From Panopea generosa (Eukaryota > Mollusca > Bivalvia > Adapedonta > Hiatellidae): a DNA stretch of 64,000 bases. Below are positions 33,549 through 46,800 of this stretch, piece by piece (position 1 is the first letter of the stretch; each line of letters opens with the position of its first letter). The stretch is from assembly GCA_029582155.1 (NCBI GenBank), contig CM055911.1:51459419-51523418 (forward strand), read 5' to 3'. The position numbers and the translations under genes were made by a program. The notes under the pieces were generated by a model, which did no database searches, had not been told where the DNA came from, and worked only from the letters and a program-made list of their open reading frames with translations.

Positions 33549-34900
33549 TATATATATATACAGAGAACTTTGTCATAAGTTCAATCCTAGCAAGAGAATG
33601 ATTAAAAACACAGTCGTGATAAAATCTATTAATAGCCATACAGGTACACGATCTTCCTAATTGTAAGTGAAGCATTATTGAGGATAAGATTTTTAATGAG
33701 ATTGGATATAAGACATTTTGTGTTTTAATTGTATTCGTTTGAATTTGCGTCAGTCATGTACATATCTTTTATATTTCCTCCGTTCTTAATGACTTTTTGC
33801 GTAATACAAAATGGGAGAGAGTGAGATTATATAAGCTGAGAAAAAAAGAAGTATATGAGTGTCTTCTCTCTATGACAGGCGTATCCTCAGGTCGTATCAT
33901 CTATATTTTAGACAGGGCTCTAGCACGCAGATGCGTGCACATCCTCAACCTAATATAATTTTAATATATTTAAAGACAATAATTTCGGTGGTATATAAAT
34001 TTCTATTTGAGAAGGCATATAAATCATAATATGATATTATAATAATTTGGCTGTATCAAGTTGAACAGACCACGCATATGTACATTAACCTATACATGGT
34101 TTGCTCAAATCGACTAGTCACACCGTAACTATTTGTTTTGTGTTTTTTCTTTCATTTGTTTTTTATAGTTTCATAAAATTATGAACAGCATCCACACTAG
34201 TTATATTATCTTCTATAATTCTATAATTTTATTAACAGTATTATATCACAGTTGATTAGTTAATTGTCTTTGGGTATACATGTACTATTAAATTGTTATC
34301 TCATTAATATTTCGTACTATATTTAAACAATATGTTATTATAATGATATGAGGTAATGTATCTCAATGCTCATGACATGCATGCACATTTACGTAAGCAC
34401 TAACAATATTATATAATGTGCATTCGTGAATAATCAGCTACCACCATTGAGACGAGCTCTCTGATTGGCTGAAAAATGTATAGGAATGTTCAGGGCATAT
34501 ATTTTTATAGTAAGCTTAATTCTGGTTGGATGAAAATGTTAAACTGGCAAATGATCACAATAAAATATAAGTTTATTATGTTTGTGTCGAAAAAAAATAA
34601 GAATTATGTTTCTGTGACTGAGTTAATTCATTTTATCAAAGTAACTGTATGGAAAGTAAAATTGGTGATTTTCTTCATGCTGAAAGTGGGGGTACCCAAC
34701 TTAAGGGGGGAAAAAAGTGGTAAAAAGTGGTACTTTTGACCTCATTTTGGGGACATTTTAATTTGAGTCTAGAACAGTATTTTAATATGATATTGGAATT
34801 TTTGCTCCGCGAATGATAGAAATAGTGAAAATTAGGTAAAACGCTATAATGTTAGTCTATGGAAAGCGCAATGGTGGTAGCTGACCAAATCTTCGCCAAC
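33549..34900. other. Intergenic, no gene seen
   Basis: Starts with a short (ta)n run next to the transposon end. Unique AT-rich DNA follows. The 87-codon frame at 34476-34739 has no support. Confidence 0.55.
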
Positions 34901-34907
34901 ATGTTTG

Positions 34908-35412
34908 GGCCAATCTGATCACCTCGGCCTTTATGCTACGAAATAGACCTCTGACATAATAAGGCGCCATTTTGGAAATACTTTCAGTCACATGATAAAA
35001 TAAAATGGCGGCACCCTTATGCCACCTGTTTATATACATGTACGTTGAAAATATAAACGTGTGTTAATCAAGACTGATATTTTAAATTTCCCTATAAATA
35101 TGACCCATGTCGAGTGTATAAATGAAAAAATCGATATAACAACGCCATATATAATCAACTTAATGACGGATACATTATTTGTTATTTTCACGCGAATGAA
35201 CACAGACTTGTAACACAGGCGATTCGCGTTGGTGTATTCTAGAGCTATACACGAGGTGTATTCTACGGAGGATACGGAAATACCCGTTGTTTCACGATTG
35301 ATGTTTGGGCGTTTTAACGCCTTCTCCGCAATCGTGAAACATCGGGTATTTCCGTATCCTCCGTATAATACGTCTATTGCGTGGCATAAAGGCCGAGGTG
35401 ATCAGATTGGCC
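34908..35412. mobile_element. Nested inverted-repeat (fold-back) element
   Basis: The outer arms, 34908-34936 and 35384-35412, are exact 29-base reverse complements. The inner arms, 35264-35300 and 35329-35365, match at 36 of 37 bases around a 28-base loop. There is no coding capacity. Confidence 0.88.
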
Positions 35413-35997
35413 TACTCCGTAGAGCTATTCGTGAATGCGATATGATACCGATTTAATATCATACTAATATCTGTTTATCAAAAGTTATGAATCACTATTA
35501 ACGTTCGAACACCGATTATCAATTTACGAATATACACGGAATATTAATGAGTGAAGTAAAACCTAACAGACATTACAACGAGCAACAACGATATATACAT
35601 CAATAATGGTCTACAAATATTCCAAGATATAACTACAAAGATTGGAATAACTAAGATTTATAAAAAAAAACCTAAAGAAAAGAGATACATAATTACATAG
35701 ATGGTTTATTATCAAATTTGATTGAGTTACTTCCCTTATATGGTTAGTTGCTCATCAGCTCTTGTGCGTTTTACGTCTTGCAATGAATATTTATGTTTTG
35801 TTATGTTTTCAATGTACAGTTATATAATAATTTGATAGTAATATTTACAATGCCATGACATGGTGATTGTAATGTTTTCATTGATAAACCCACTTCTCTT
35901 ATGGTTCTGATTTTTCATCAAAATAACTTAAGTTCTTATAAACCACAGTAATTACTTTTGTTAATAATATGAAGAGGAATATGAACTTAAATAGCAT

Positions 35998-36288
35998 TGA
36001 AAGCCAACAGGGTCAAAATGCTTCTTGTTAAATGCTTAATTGTAAATTGTAAATTTTTAATTGAATATGCTTAATGTTTCATTCTTTATTCCTATTTCTT
36101 TATTATAAATGGTTAGTTCAAAATCTATAATATTAAATGCGTAATTCAAAATACTTGATTATCATTTGTATATTATTTGTATAGTGAAATAGGAATAAAG
36201 AATCATACATTAAGCATATTCAATTGAGCAATTATAATTCAGCATTATGCATTTAACAAGAAAAGTTTTGACCCCGATGGCTTTAAAG
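35998..36288. mobile_element. MITE with ~100-bp terminal inverted repeats
   Basis: The left arm (gaaagccaacagggtcaaaa, cttgttaaatgcttaat, attgaatatgcttaatgt, tctttattcctattt) is mirrored at the right end from aaataggaataaaga to ttgaccccgatggcttt. The centre is AT-rich and the element is non-coding. Confidence 0.88.
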
Positions 36289-36714
36289 AAGATAGAATCT
36301 ACTTTCTCATCCCGAGACGTGGAATTTTATACCTTAAAACGTATATTCCGAAAAGCAAACATGTGTTTATCTAACTTACGTTTGATCTTATTATATTTTT
36401 AAAATCTTCATATAAGTTATACGAAATGTAAACAAGAGACATTTTTCAGGAGAGTAAATCATCGTCGTATTTACATCAATATCAAATGCCGTTCGCTTAA
36501 CATCGTCCGAAATCACATTGAAACGTCGTGTTTTTAAGTGTTTCATTTTAATTTATATTCAAGATGTCAAAAATTCAGATAAAATAACATTGGGCCACTT
36601 TTAAGGACTTTAACTCACAATTCATCTTAAATAAATAAACTAAATACTCTTTCAAAGTGTTTTACGATAACTGATTGAAAGAGTATAGATTACTAGTTGA
36701 ATAAGTGATTGATT

Positions 36715-36792
36715 TCTGGTCGAATAAGTGATTATTGATTATCGATTATTCTCTATCGATTATTGATTTTCGATTATTGATTATTGATTAGA
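36715..36792. repeat. gattattgatt-type simple repeat
   Basis: Short imperfect repetition of gattattgatt and tcgattatt. Confidence 0.8.
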
Positions 36793-37420
36793 ACCAGGAT
36801 CAGGAAGAAAGGCGAATAGTGCTTTTATTAATAGTGTTAATTTCTAGCACGGAAGGATTTGTTTCTGAAAAGTTTGAACTAAAAGGCATTTAGTTGCTAA
36901 TATTAAGGTTACATATAAATTGTTAGTTTCAGTATCAATTAACTAACATTTTACATGGCCATGATTCTGCTAAATGCACTGGAGATCGGAGAAAATAGAT
37001 TTCTCTTTGGCTAACACCCGTATGAATCATAACTTCGGGGTAACCTATCCGTAACATTTATTTATCATGCTGTATTTCACAGGGGATTTCCCCGTAAAAC
37101 TTCGCTGGTTTTCCCAAAATTTAACCATTAGTCTATTTTTAGATTTGATTTATCCGGTTTTTACAGAAAATCTCCCCTCCTAAAAAACAACACTTGTTAG
37201 TATAAATAACTATAGAAACCAGTACATGGGAAATTTCCCTGTCTTGATAGCAGTTTCTTTGGATCATATATAGGTCAAGGGCTGACGTGTGTGATTATGC
37301 ACGTCGTTATGTACTGAACCTAAACAGTTCACTTTTAAGGGTGTTGGCTCGAAATTTTTCAGATTTTCATGTATGTGAATCTTACATATTAAATTAAAGT
37401 TGTATTTCCTTTAAGAAAGA

Positions 37421-37727
37421 CCGAAGTGTGGTCTACAGGTAGAGCGTCCGCCTCGCATGCGGAAGGTCGTGGGTTCAATACCGACCGAGTCATATCAAAG
37501 ACTTTAAAAATGGCACTAGAAGCTTCCTCGCTTGACGCTCAACATTTAGAGGAGAGTTCTAGGTTTGGTCGGCCCGGTGTCAGTATAATGTGTCTGGGTG
37601 GAGTATCATACCATGTGTCTGCGGCATGATACTCCAGTGTGACAGCGCTCAGAATACTGTCTCAAGTAGACTACATCGCAATAAGACTGAAAAATTGTTG
37701 AAAACGACGCTAAACACCATACAACAT
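37421..37727 (+). mobile_element. tRNA-derived SINE, family B, near full length
   Basis: Head gtgtggtctacaggtagagc and gtcgtgggttcaataccgac, body gtcagtataatgtgtctggg, then cagaatactgtctcaagtag. The tail is gttgaaaacgacgctaaaca followed by ccatacaa. The head looks unusually tRNA-like (A box and B box intact), but the attached body identifies it as a SINE. Confidence 0.88.
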
Positions 37728-38470
37728 CTTTTATGAAGCCATTATCTTTGTTGCAGTCTTATGAATATGGATACATTGACTGGTTTGAGCCACAAACATG
37801 TCCACCTTTTTACATTTTTTCGACATTTCTTTTTTTCCATTTTGGTATTTTTGGCATTGATTTCTATAAAGGTGTTTAAGTATATGACTGCATGTATTAG
37901 AATAAATTTAAACTAAAACATAACATTAATTATTTTCTGATGTGAATATAAGTGCATCCTATGATTTATTTGTCTATTTCAATTTTAATCACACTTATAC
38001 AGAAGGTAAAACTATCTGTTCAGTATGTACACTGTTAACAAATGACAAAGGTCTTCCAAAACTTTGCATTTATACCCCGATTTCCAGGCTTCGATTTCTT
38101 TTTCTAAATTCCGAATTCAAACATGACAGTGCTTTTAAAATGTTCCAAATACATAAAGAATAAGAGATTGTGAACTGTTGCGTTTGTTACTTTTTTGGAA
38201 GTGTTTGTAAATATGCTGCTTTAAGCAAACCATGTCTCCACATACCAATATGGATATAGTTGTATGCTCTTGATTTTCACATACCTCCCTATTATACTTA
38301 TACAACCAAACAAGCTAGCGTCTGTATTTTATACCTACATTTACAGATATACCCCCTTTAACATTCATAGGATATGCCATAAATATCGGCTTACTTCTTG
38401 CAGTGAACGGGCAGTACCATTAAATGCAAGATGTAAATATCACCACCAGACGTCACTATACATCTCACTA

Positions 38471-38640
38471 CACAGTTGCTCCCCTTTTTAAACGACGGTA
38501 ACAAGATTCTTGCGCTGAAAATGGTTAATACGGGACTGGAGCTGTGTTCTTGTTGCATATGAGTAGAACGAAAGTTGGCATAGCATAGTGCATCAAGACA
38601 TCAATGGTGTTAAAAAGTGACGTTAATTGGATTTTAACAT
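38471..38640 (+). repeat. Dispersed repeat, family E, copy 1
   Basis: Contains cacagttgctcccc, ggtaacaagattcttgcgct, agctgtgttcttgttgcata and gttggcatagcatagtgc. It matches 40552-40745 (+) and 62645-62775 (-). Confidence 0.75.
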
Positions 38641-39119
38641 ATTGATATATTTAAGAGCGTTTGGGGAATTCTGTTGCGTTTTTTTTAAATCTAGGATTGT
38701 TACTGCACTGTCTTTAAAACTTGCAGTGTCTTTAAAATACAACAATCTGGCTAACCACCAGTTATTGTGCATTTTCCCCGAGATACACTTTCATTCCTGC
38801 TATGGAAATTCATATTTTAAAAACGGTTCTGTATGCTTTTTAACCGTGAACATCATAGACCTTATTTTATATAGAACATAGAGCAAAAATCAACTGTGCA
38901 GTGATGTCTATAACGCTTTATGAACTTTATGATTTGAATCTATTCTCGGGACATTAACAATAGTAACAATAGAGATGATATATTAATAATCAAAATGTTT
39001 ATACTATAATGTATATCTTTATTTTACTCAATACATATCATAACATATATTTTCAAGAATTATAACACAATCTGCCAATCCTAAATTTATATTACAGTTT
39101 CTGCTTCAGTGCTCAACAC

Positions 39120-39540
39120 ATAAATACTTAAACATATATTTCTTAAAACACGTCTGCGTGTTACCATGATTATATACTTATTCCTTTCTATTTTGTTTAA
39201 AAGTGTATATTTGTTACCATGATCTCATATTTTGATTAATTTCTATATATTTCAAAAAGCGTCTGCGTGTTACCATGATCATAGACTGGTTCTTTCTATT
39301 TTGTTTAAAAGTGTGTGCGTGGTACCATGATTATAGACCGATTCCTTTCTACTATGTTTAAAAGCGTCTACGTGTTACCATGATCATCAATTGATTCATT
39401 TGTATATTTTTTTAAAGCGTCTGATTTCTATATATACATTCTAAATAGCGTCTGCTGTTATATTTTAAAAAGCGTCTGCGTACAATGATTATAGACTGCG
39501 TCTGCGTGTTGTTATGGTTATAGAATGGTTCTGTACAATA
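39120..39540. repeat. Degenerate tandem array, ~60-75 bp unit
   Basis: Six or more copies built on aaagcgtctgcgtgttacca, tgatcatagact and ttcctttctattttgttt. It sits just beyond the 3' end of the - strand gene that ends at 40340. Confidence 0.8.
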
Positions 39541-39837
39541 TATATATAAGTTAAGTTTACGTAATTATATATTCGATAAGATTATTATATACTATGTTAA
39601 TATATCAGATAACCAAGGTAACCAGTGTTAATAAAGTTAAACTTTTAAACTCCTTTCTTATACAACAATATGACGTATTGTTTTAAAATTAAAATAGTAT
39701 ACAGCAAAAGTATAATGTGTCACAACAGTATATATGTACATGTATAAACAATATGTTGTGGCGGACTTCTCTCTTGAAAATACCCCTCTTCTATATCTAA
39801 GATAGTGTATGTCCATTTATATATGCCTTATATAAAA

Positions 39838-39925
39838 TTATATAAACTTAGCAGAGTAGCTTCCTATATAAAGTTCAACTTAGCAGTGCAGCTTCTTATA
39901 TAAAATTCAACTTAGCAGAGTAGCT
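39838..39925. repeat. Short tandem repeat, three copies
   Basis: The unit is aacttagcagagtagcttcc followed by tatataaagttc. Confidence 0.85.
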
Positions 39926-40249
39926 TTGAAAATAGATCCTTTATCATATAAACAGTTTTTTAAAGAAATATATGACTAATGTCCTCGCACAACCATCTAC
40001 ATGTATCTAATTATCATCAAAAATCTACATATTTTAGTCCTTGTATTACATAATAATAACAGCAAGATACATTTGATAGAAATACATCAACATTATAACA
40101 AGAAAATAACAAACACCTTTACCGTAAATAATATTGCAACTGTCTAGTTTAATACTAACATTTTGCGATATATATTTTATCTGAAACATCTCATTCTTCT
40201 AAATCCCAAAAGTACATTTAATTCATATCTCCAAAACAGTAATACTTGC

Positions 40250-40255
40250 TTTATT
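40250..40255 (-). terminator. Likely poly(A) signal of the 507-aa gene
   Basis: AATAAA on the - strand, about 85 bases after the TAA at 40340-40342. Confidence 0.6.
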
Positions 40256-40339
40256 TAAAAGCACAAATTTGCGATACAGATCGTGCAAGAAGAGACAACA
40301 TTTTTCAACGTCCCAACACTTTGCAATTGACAAAAAATA

Positions 40340-40807
40340 TTATCGAAGACTGTTTTCCATATACATCTGTAAACTTTGCCCCAGATCTGGCCGTGTAGTC
40401 TGAATTCTTCTTATGCCTGAAATATGAAACATTATCAGAATAAAATCATGATTTTGGTTGTTGCATTCAACGTTAAATACATATGCCGTTATTAAAAAGA
40501 TATCACATGGTTGAGTGTTGTCACATTAGAATACATAATATACGTTTCACTGCACGGTTGCGTCCCTTTATTTGTCACGGTAACATGATTCCAGCGCTTA
40601 AAAAATTACTATATAATTCTGCTTGAGATATTTTCAAATGGTTCACAGGGGCTGTGTTTACTTGCCGCAGATGAATAGAGCAAATGCTGGCATAGCATAA
40701 ACCGCAATAAGACTACAATGTTGTTATAATAGTGATGTTTATAGTATTAAACAGATGTATGTACAGTCAAACCTGATAAATTCCTGCTATGGAAACATAC
40801 TTAAAGA

Positions 40808-40866
<59 letters not shown>

Positions 40867-43800
40867 AGTCCTGGACGTTATTTCATAAAGAGCAGTTTCT
40901 ACTGTGTAGTGAGACCAATAGTTTACTATACAAGTTTCAGCATTAAGAGGATATTTCTAGGTCTGGTAGACCCGGTGTTAGTATAATGTGACTGGGTGGG
41001 GTATTATGTCACGTGTCTGTGGCTTGATATTCCAGTGTGGCAGCGTTAGTATACTGTCTCAAGTAGACATCGTCGCGATATAACTGAAAAAAAATGTTGA
41101 AAGCGACGCGAAACACCATACAACAACAATATACACCATATATTGTTTATAACGTAAACTATGTAATATGTAACAACAAAAATAAAGTCCAAATCAAAGC
41201 GCTCATAATCTGTAGAACGGACCCAGCTCTTCAGATTGGGTCCGTTAAATAGCAAAATTGGGAAAGCCACATTTGAGCACGTTGATTGGTCAGTTGCTTC
41301 AACTAAAAGTTTGAATGACGTCACAGTTTAGTAAGCGTTTAATTGCTATGAATTGTGGGACAAGCATAGAATTCCCTACTTTTTCATTGGGGGTTAATAG
41401 ACCTGATTCGGGAGAGATCAGGTTCTGGGCTAGACTAAAGCGCTCATTACCAGAATCCATCGCTTCACCACCTCTTATCGTTTTCATAGCTGCCTTCTTT
41501 TCCGGATCCGCTTTAAAAGATTCGTCAAGATCACGCTGCTGGTGTTGACCGACCATAATTGCTGACACAGCCTCTTTCATTTCAGCCTCGTTGATTTGTG
41601 GTCTGTTTAGAATATAAGCACTCCCTTTAACAGCAACACATAAGATTGAATAACAATTAAAGGCATGGGGTTCGAGCCGCTCTCTTGATATGAGAAAGTT
41701 TACCAGTTAATTACTGAAGGTTGATAGGTCTACTCCGATTCATTCTAAGGTCTTCCTCCACCGACAAAACTTGATATGTCATTTATAACCTGACTGAAAT
41801 GGTTTGAAAATGGAACCCATTCCAAAAACACACCAACCAAACTTTTTTTTTTATAGAAAATTGATATATAATTATATAACATTGAATAATAGGCCGTGAC
41901 ACAGTTAAGAATTGGACTGTAACGCCACGTTTCATTTTCATCGGGTAGTTTATACTATATCTTTGTTAGAATTGCATTTGGAATGGGGTGAAGTTACTGG
42001 ACAAACTAAACATAATGTAGATCAATATTTGATAACATTTCTACTGCAGCACACGGATTCAAATCTTAATTGATAGAATGTAAAATTTTCTTACGGGTTT
42101 TGAAATTCCTCTGAGTGGCTTGTTTGGCCGGTTTGTAGCAATTCATAAAGTTTGGCTGCATAGACATCTGTTTTTGTTTGGGGTCTACGATTCTCTTCCC
42201 GGTCTGCACACCAGTTCAACGTCTTGTTGATCATATCAACTCGAACTTCTTCCCTTATTTCCTTCGGACATGCTTTCAGATGGGTTTGAAATATGCGCAA
42301 CTGTACTTCCACTATGCTTTCTACCTAAAACGAGAAACATTTAAATGTGTAATTTCATTTATTTTTGCGGAAAAATCGGAGGGTATATTTAATATATAAT
42401 GAAATATCCGGGCACGGCAAGTTTAGTCAAAACGCGTCTTGTTGTCAATCCACGGATTTAGAGTTCGAATCTCCATCCGACTTTAGTCTTCGATATGATT
42501 TTTCATGAACTTTGTTCTACGGCCATGTGTCTTCCACATCGTAATACGTAAGGAAGTAATTATGTTGCCTGCACAGATCATGTGTGTCTAGTATTGGTTA
42601 ACTGTAATACGTAAGGAAGTAATGTGTTGACTGCACAGATCATGTGTCTAGCATGGTTAACTGTAATACGTAGGAAAGTAATGTGTTGCCTGCACAGATC
42701 ATGTGGTTCAAGTATTGGTTAACTGTAATACGTAGGGAAGTAATATGTTGCCTGCACAAATCATGTGTCTAGCATGGTTAACTGTAATACGTAGGGAAGT
42801 ATTGTGTTGCCTGCACAGATCATGTGTCTAGCATGGTTAACTGTAATACGTAGAGAAGTAATGTGTTGCTTGCACAGATCATGTGTCTAGCATGGTTAAC
42901 TGTAATACGTAGGGAAGTAATGTGTTGACTGCACAGATCATGTGTCTAGAATGGTTAACTGTAATACGTAGAGAAGTAATGTGTTGCCTGCACAGATCAG
43001 TGTCTAGCATGGTTAACTGTAATACGTAGGAAGTAATGTGTTGACTGCACAGATCATGTGCCTAGCATGGTTAACTGTAATACGTAGGAAGTAATGCGAT
43101 GCCTGCACAGATCATGTGTGTCTAGTATTGGTCAACTGTAATACGTAGGGAAGTAATGTGTTAACTGCACAGGTCATGTGTGTCTAATATTTGTCAGCCG
43201 TAATACGTAGGGAAGTAATGTGTTGCCTGCACAGATCATGTGTGTCTAGAATTGGTTAACTGTAATACGTATGGAGTTAATGTGTTACCTGCACAGATCA
43301 TGTGTGTATAGTTTTGGTCAACTATTATACGTAGAGAAGTAATATGTTGACTGCACAGATCATGTGTGTCTAGTATTTGTTAACTGTAATATGTATGGAA
43401 TAAATGTGTTGCCTGCACAGATCATGTGTGTCAAGTATTGGTTAACTGTTAGACGTAGGGAAGTAATGTGTTGCCTGCACAGATCATGTGTGTCAAGTAT
43501 TGGTTAACTGTAATATGTAGGGAAGTAGTGTGTTGCCTGCACAGATTATGTGTGTCTAGTATTGTTTAAATGTAAAACATAGGGAAGTAGAGTGTTGCCT
43601 GCAGAGATCATGTGTGTCTAGTATTGTTTAACTGTAAGACATAGGAAAATAGTGTGTTTCCTGCACAGATTATGTGTGTCTAGTATTGTTTAACTGTAAG
43701 ACATAGGAAAATAGTGTGTTGCCTGCACAGATCATGTGTGTCTAGTATTGTTTAACTGTAAAACATAGGGAAGTAGAGTGTTGCCTGCACAGATTACGGC

Positions 43801-46800
43801 GTGTAGTATTGTTAAACAGTCCAGCTGATCCCAGGTATAATTTGGTGCCCTTAACCTTGTTAAATAACTATAATGCTGTTGTTAACAACACAAAACATAT
43901 TCGTACAAACAAGACATACACAAGAAATTGCATAATTGCTTATATAATATATGCACATCAATTATATGACACAATCGGGCACTGGTGGTAGATCCAGTTT
44001 ACACAATTTAACTTGCTGAAACATTCAGTTAATAATCAAGTTCTTACATCTGAATTTTTCTTTTTACTCTGATCTGGAATCTTGATGTTAGATTTTTTAA
44101 CCGGTTTCTTCTGTTTAGGGACTTTCTCCCTGCCCTCCAGTTCTTCAAGGTCGCCAATGATGTTTTCAAAAGTACCAAATATCATCTGTTTGCTGGCTGT
44201 TAATGATATAATGTGTAATGATGTTGTAAAGCAAAGTACAATAAGTTTAATGTTAAAGGTGTGAGTAAGATCAAATCATTACAACAGTTTATAATTAGCG
44301 TATAAACTGTTACTTGCATACAGATTTTTGATAATATCAAACTGATTTTCAAAATTTACTATATGATAAACATTAACCTATCTCCCAGAACCTCAAATCT
44401 CCCGAATCAGGTCTATCAACCAATAATGAAAAAGCAGGGCATTCTATGCCTGTCCCACAATTCATAGCAGTTTAATGGTAACTAGACTGTGACGTCCTCA
44501 AACTTTCAGTTGAAGCAACTGACCAATTAACGTGCTTTAATGTGGCTATCCAAACATTGCTATGTAACATACCAAAACGGAAGAGCTTGATCCGTCCTGC
44601 AGGCTATGTTAGACATTCAAGTTATTTAGAAATACAAAACAGAACACTTACTAGCATGGTTTTATAATTTGTTATAGAATTGTATTTTTACTACCGATGT
44701 TAAATGCATAAGTTTTAATTGACATTACGTATGTAATACATGTATAACATTTGACAGATGATCTAACCTTGTAAAGACCTCATCTTTTGAAGTTGTTGCT
44801 GCTGTTGTTTATATATCATTTGTCTTTGATCGTCTTCAAAAGCGGCGGAAGTATGATGCGTCTGGGGTATTTTAATGTTGCCTCCTCCTACTGACCAACT
44901 CTGCTGATTTCCTCCACCCACGAGTTCCTGCTGAAAGTTCCCTCCTCCTACTGACCTATTCTGCTGGTTTCTTCCTCCCATTTGTTCCTGCTGCAAGTTG
45001 CCTCCTCCCATTTGCCTGCTCTGAAGGTTTCCTCCACCCATGTATTCCTGCTGAAAGTTGCCTCCTCCCATTTGCCTGCTCTGAAGGTTTCCTCCACCCA
45101 TGTATTCCTGCTGAAAGTTGCCTCTTCCCATTTGCCTACTCTGCTGGTTTCCTCCACCCATGTATTCCTGCTGAAAACTGCCTCCTCCCATTTGCCTACT
45201 CTGCTGGTTTCCTCCACCCATGTGTTCCTGCTGAAAGTTGCCTCCTCCCATTTGCCTACTTTGCTGGTTTCCTCCACCCATGTATTCCTGCTGAAAGTTG
45301 CCTCCTCCCATTTGCCTACTCTGCTGGTTTCTTCCACCTATTTGTTCCGGCCGAATGATGCCCCCTCCCACGTGTTGTTGACCATTCCCCATATCCGTAT
45401 CCATTGGTGCATTTTCGTACTCATGTTGGCGTTGATACTCTCGGTCCATACCATCGTGTGACCTGTTCCCAGTTCTGAATTGACCATGATGAGCGTTTCT
45501 CGCCATTGCTTCATGTCGACCTTGTTGTTGTGATCCGACTGGCACATGGTGAAACCCCGAAGAAACATTACGTTGTTGGTTCAAAGAGTCTTCTGAAGAA
45601 ATATCCATGTCATCCTGGTTTGCCCTACAACACACACTATTTTTATAAGATAAATGATCCGTAAGTTACTTGCACTTCGACAAGTACAACTGAACATTTG
45701 GATGATCATGTTAAACGTATGTTAAACGTATGTGCCAAAACATACGTTTACATATAAATAGTACCACTTAACATACGTTTCTGGACATACGTTTAACGTA
45801 TGTTAAACATATGTTTAACGTACGGTCAAAACGTATGTTTTCATATGAATAGTACCACGCATGTTAAACGTATGTTTAACGTACATCTAACATACGTTAG
45901 AATACGTACGTTTTTCATATGAATAGTACCACGCATGTTAATCATATGTTTTACATACATTAGAATACATACATTTTTCATATAAATAGTACCAAGCATG
46001 TTAAACATATTGTTAATGTAAGTTTAACATATGTTAGAGTACATACGTTTTTCATATAAATAGTACCACGCATGTTAAACATATATGTATGTAATGTGTA
46101 TTTAATAAACAATTGAATATGTATGTTTAAACTATATATAAAATGTATGAAAGTTAAAAGTAGATTTGGTGTTTGTTTATCCATTTTAAGTGTTTTTAGT
46201 TAAAATTAGAAAATGTCGCACCATTGGCCCTAGTTGCGCAGTTGATAAAGTGCATACTATCCTGTACACAGGTAAAAATGCCACGCATGTTAAACGTATT
46301 AACGTATGTGCCAAAACATACGTTTACATATAAATAGTACCACGCGCGTTTAACATACGTTTCTGGCCATACGTTTAACATATGTTAAACATATGTTTAA
46401 CGTACGTGCCAAAACATACGTTTACATATAAACAGTGCCATGTGCGTTTTACTTTAACATACGTTTAACATACGTTACAATACGTATGTTATTCATATAA
46501 ATAGTACCACACATGTCAAACGTATGTTTCCCATGCGCTTAACATATGTTCCAATATCTACGTTTTTCATGAAAATAGTACCACGCACGTTTAACATACG
46601 TTTGAGTACATATTTTTTTCTTGGAAATAGTACCACGCACGTTTAACATACGTTTAAATATGTATGTTTTTCATGAAAATATTACTATGTATGTTTGACA
46701 TAGGTTCTAACGTATGCTTTAAAAATATGTTAAACATATGAAAACTCATTTTTAACATTAGATCAATCGTTAACTTTAACAAACTTGAGAAGCTTGATGT

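Noticed and set aside
37425-37495. tRNA gene candidate with good A and B boxes
   Set aside because: The same downstream body as 23650-23948 and 53908-54190 marks it as SINE family B.
41299-41450. Last-exon reading through to the stop at 41299
   Set aside because: Most of this part lies in a MITE with an exact 11-bp target duplication, and a phase-matching donor and final exon exist (41451 to 40416). Kept only as a possible isoform.
44982-45461. 159-codon open frame on the + strand
   Set aside because: Antisense shadow of the coding minisatellite; the - strand exon has matching splice sites and phase.
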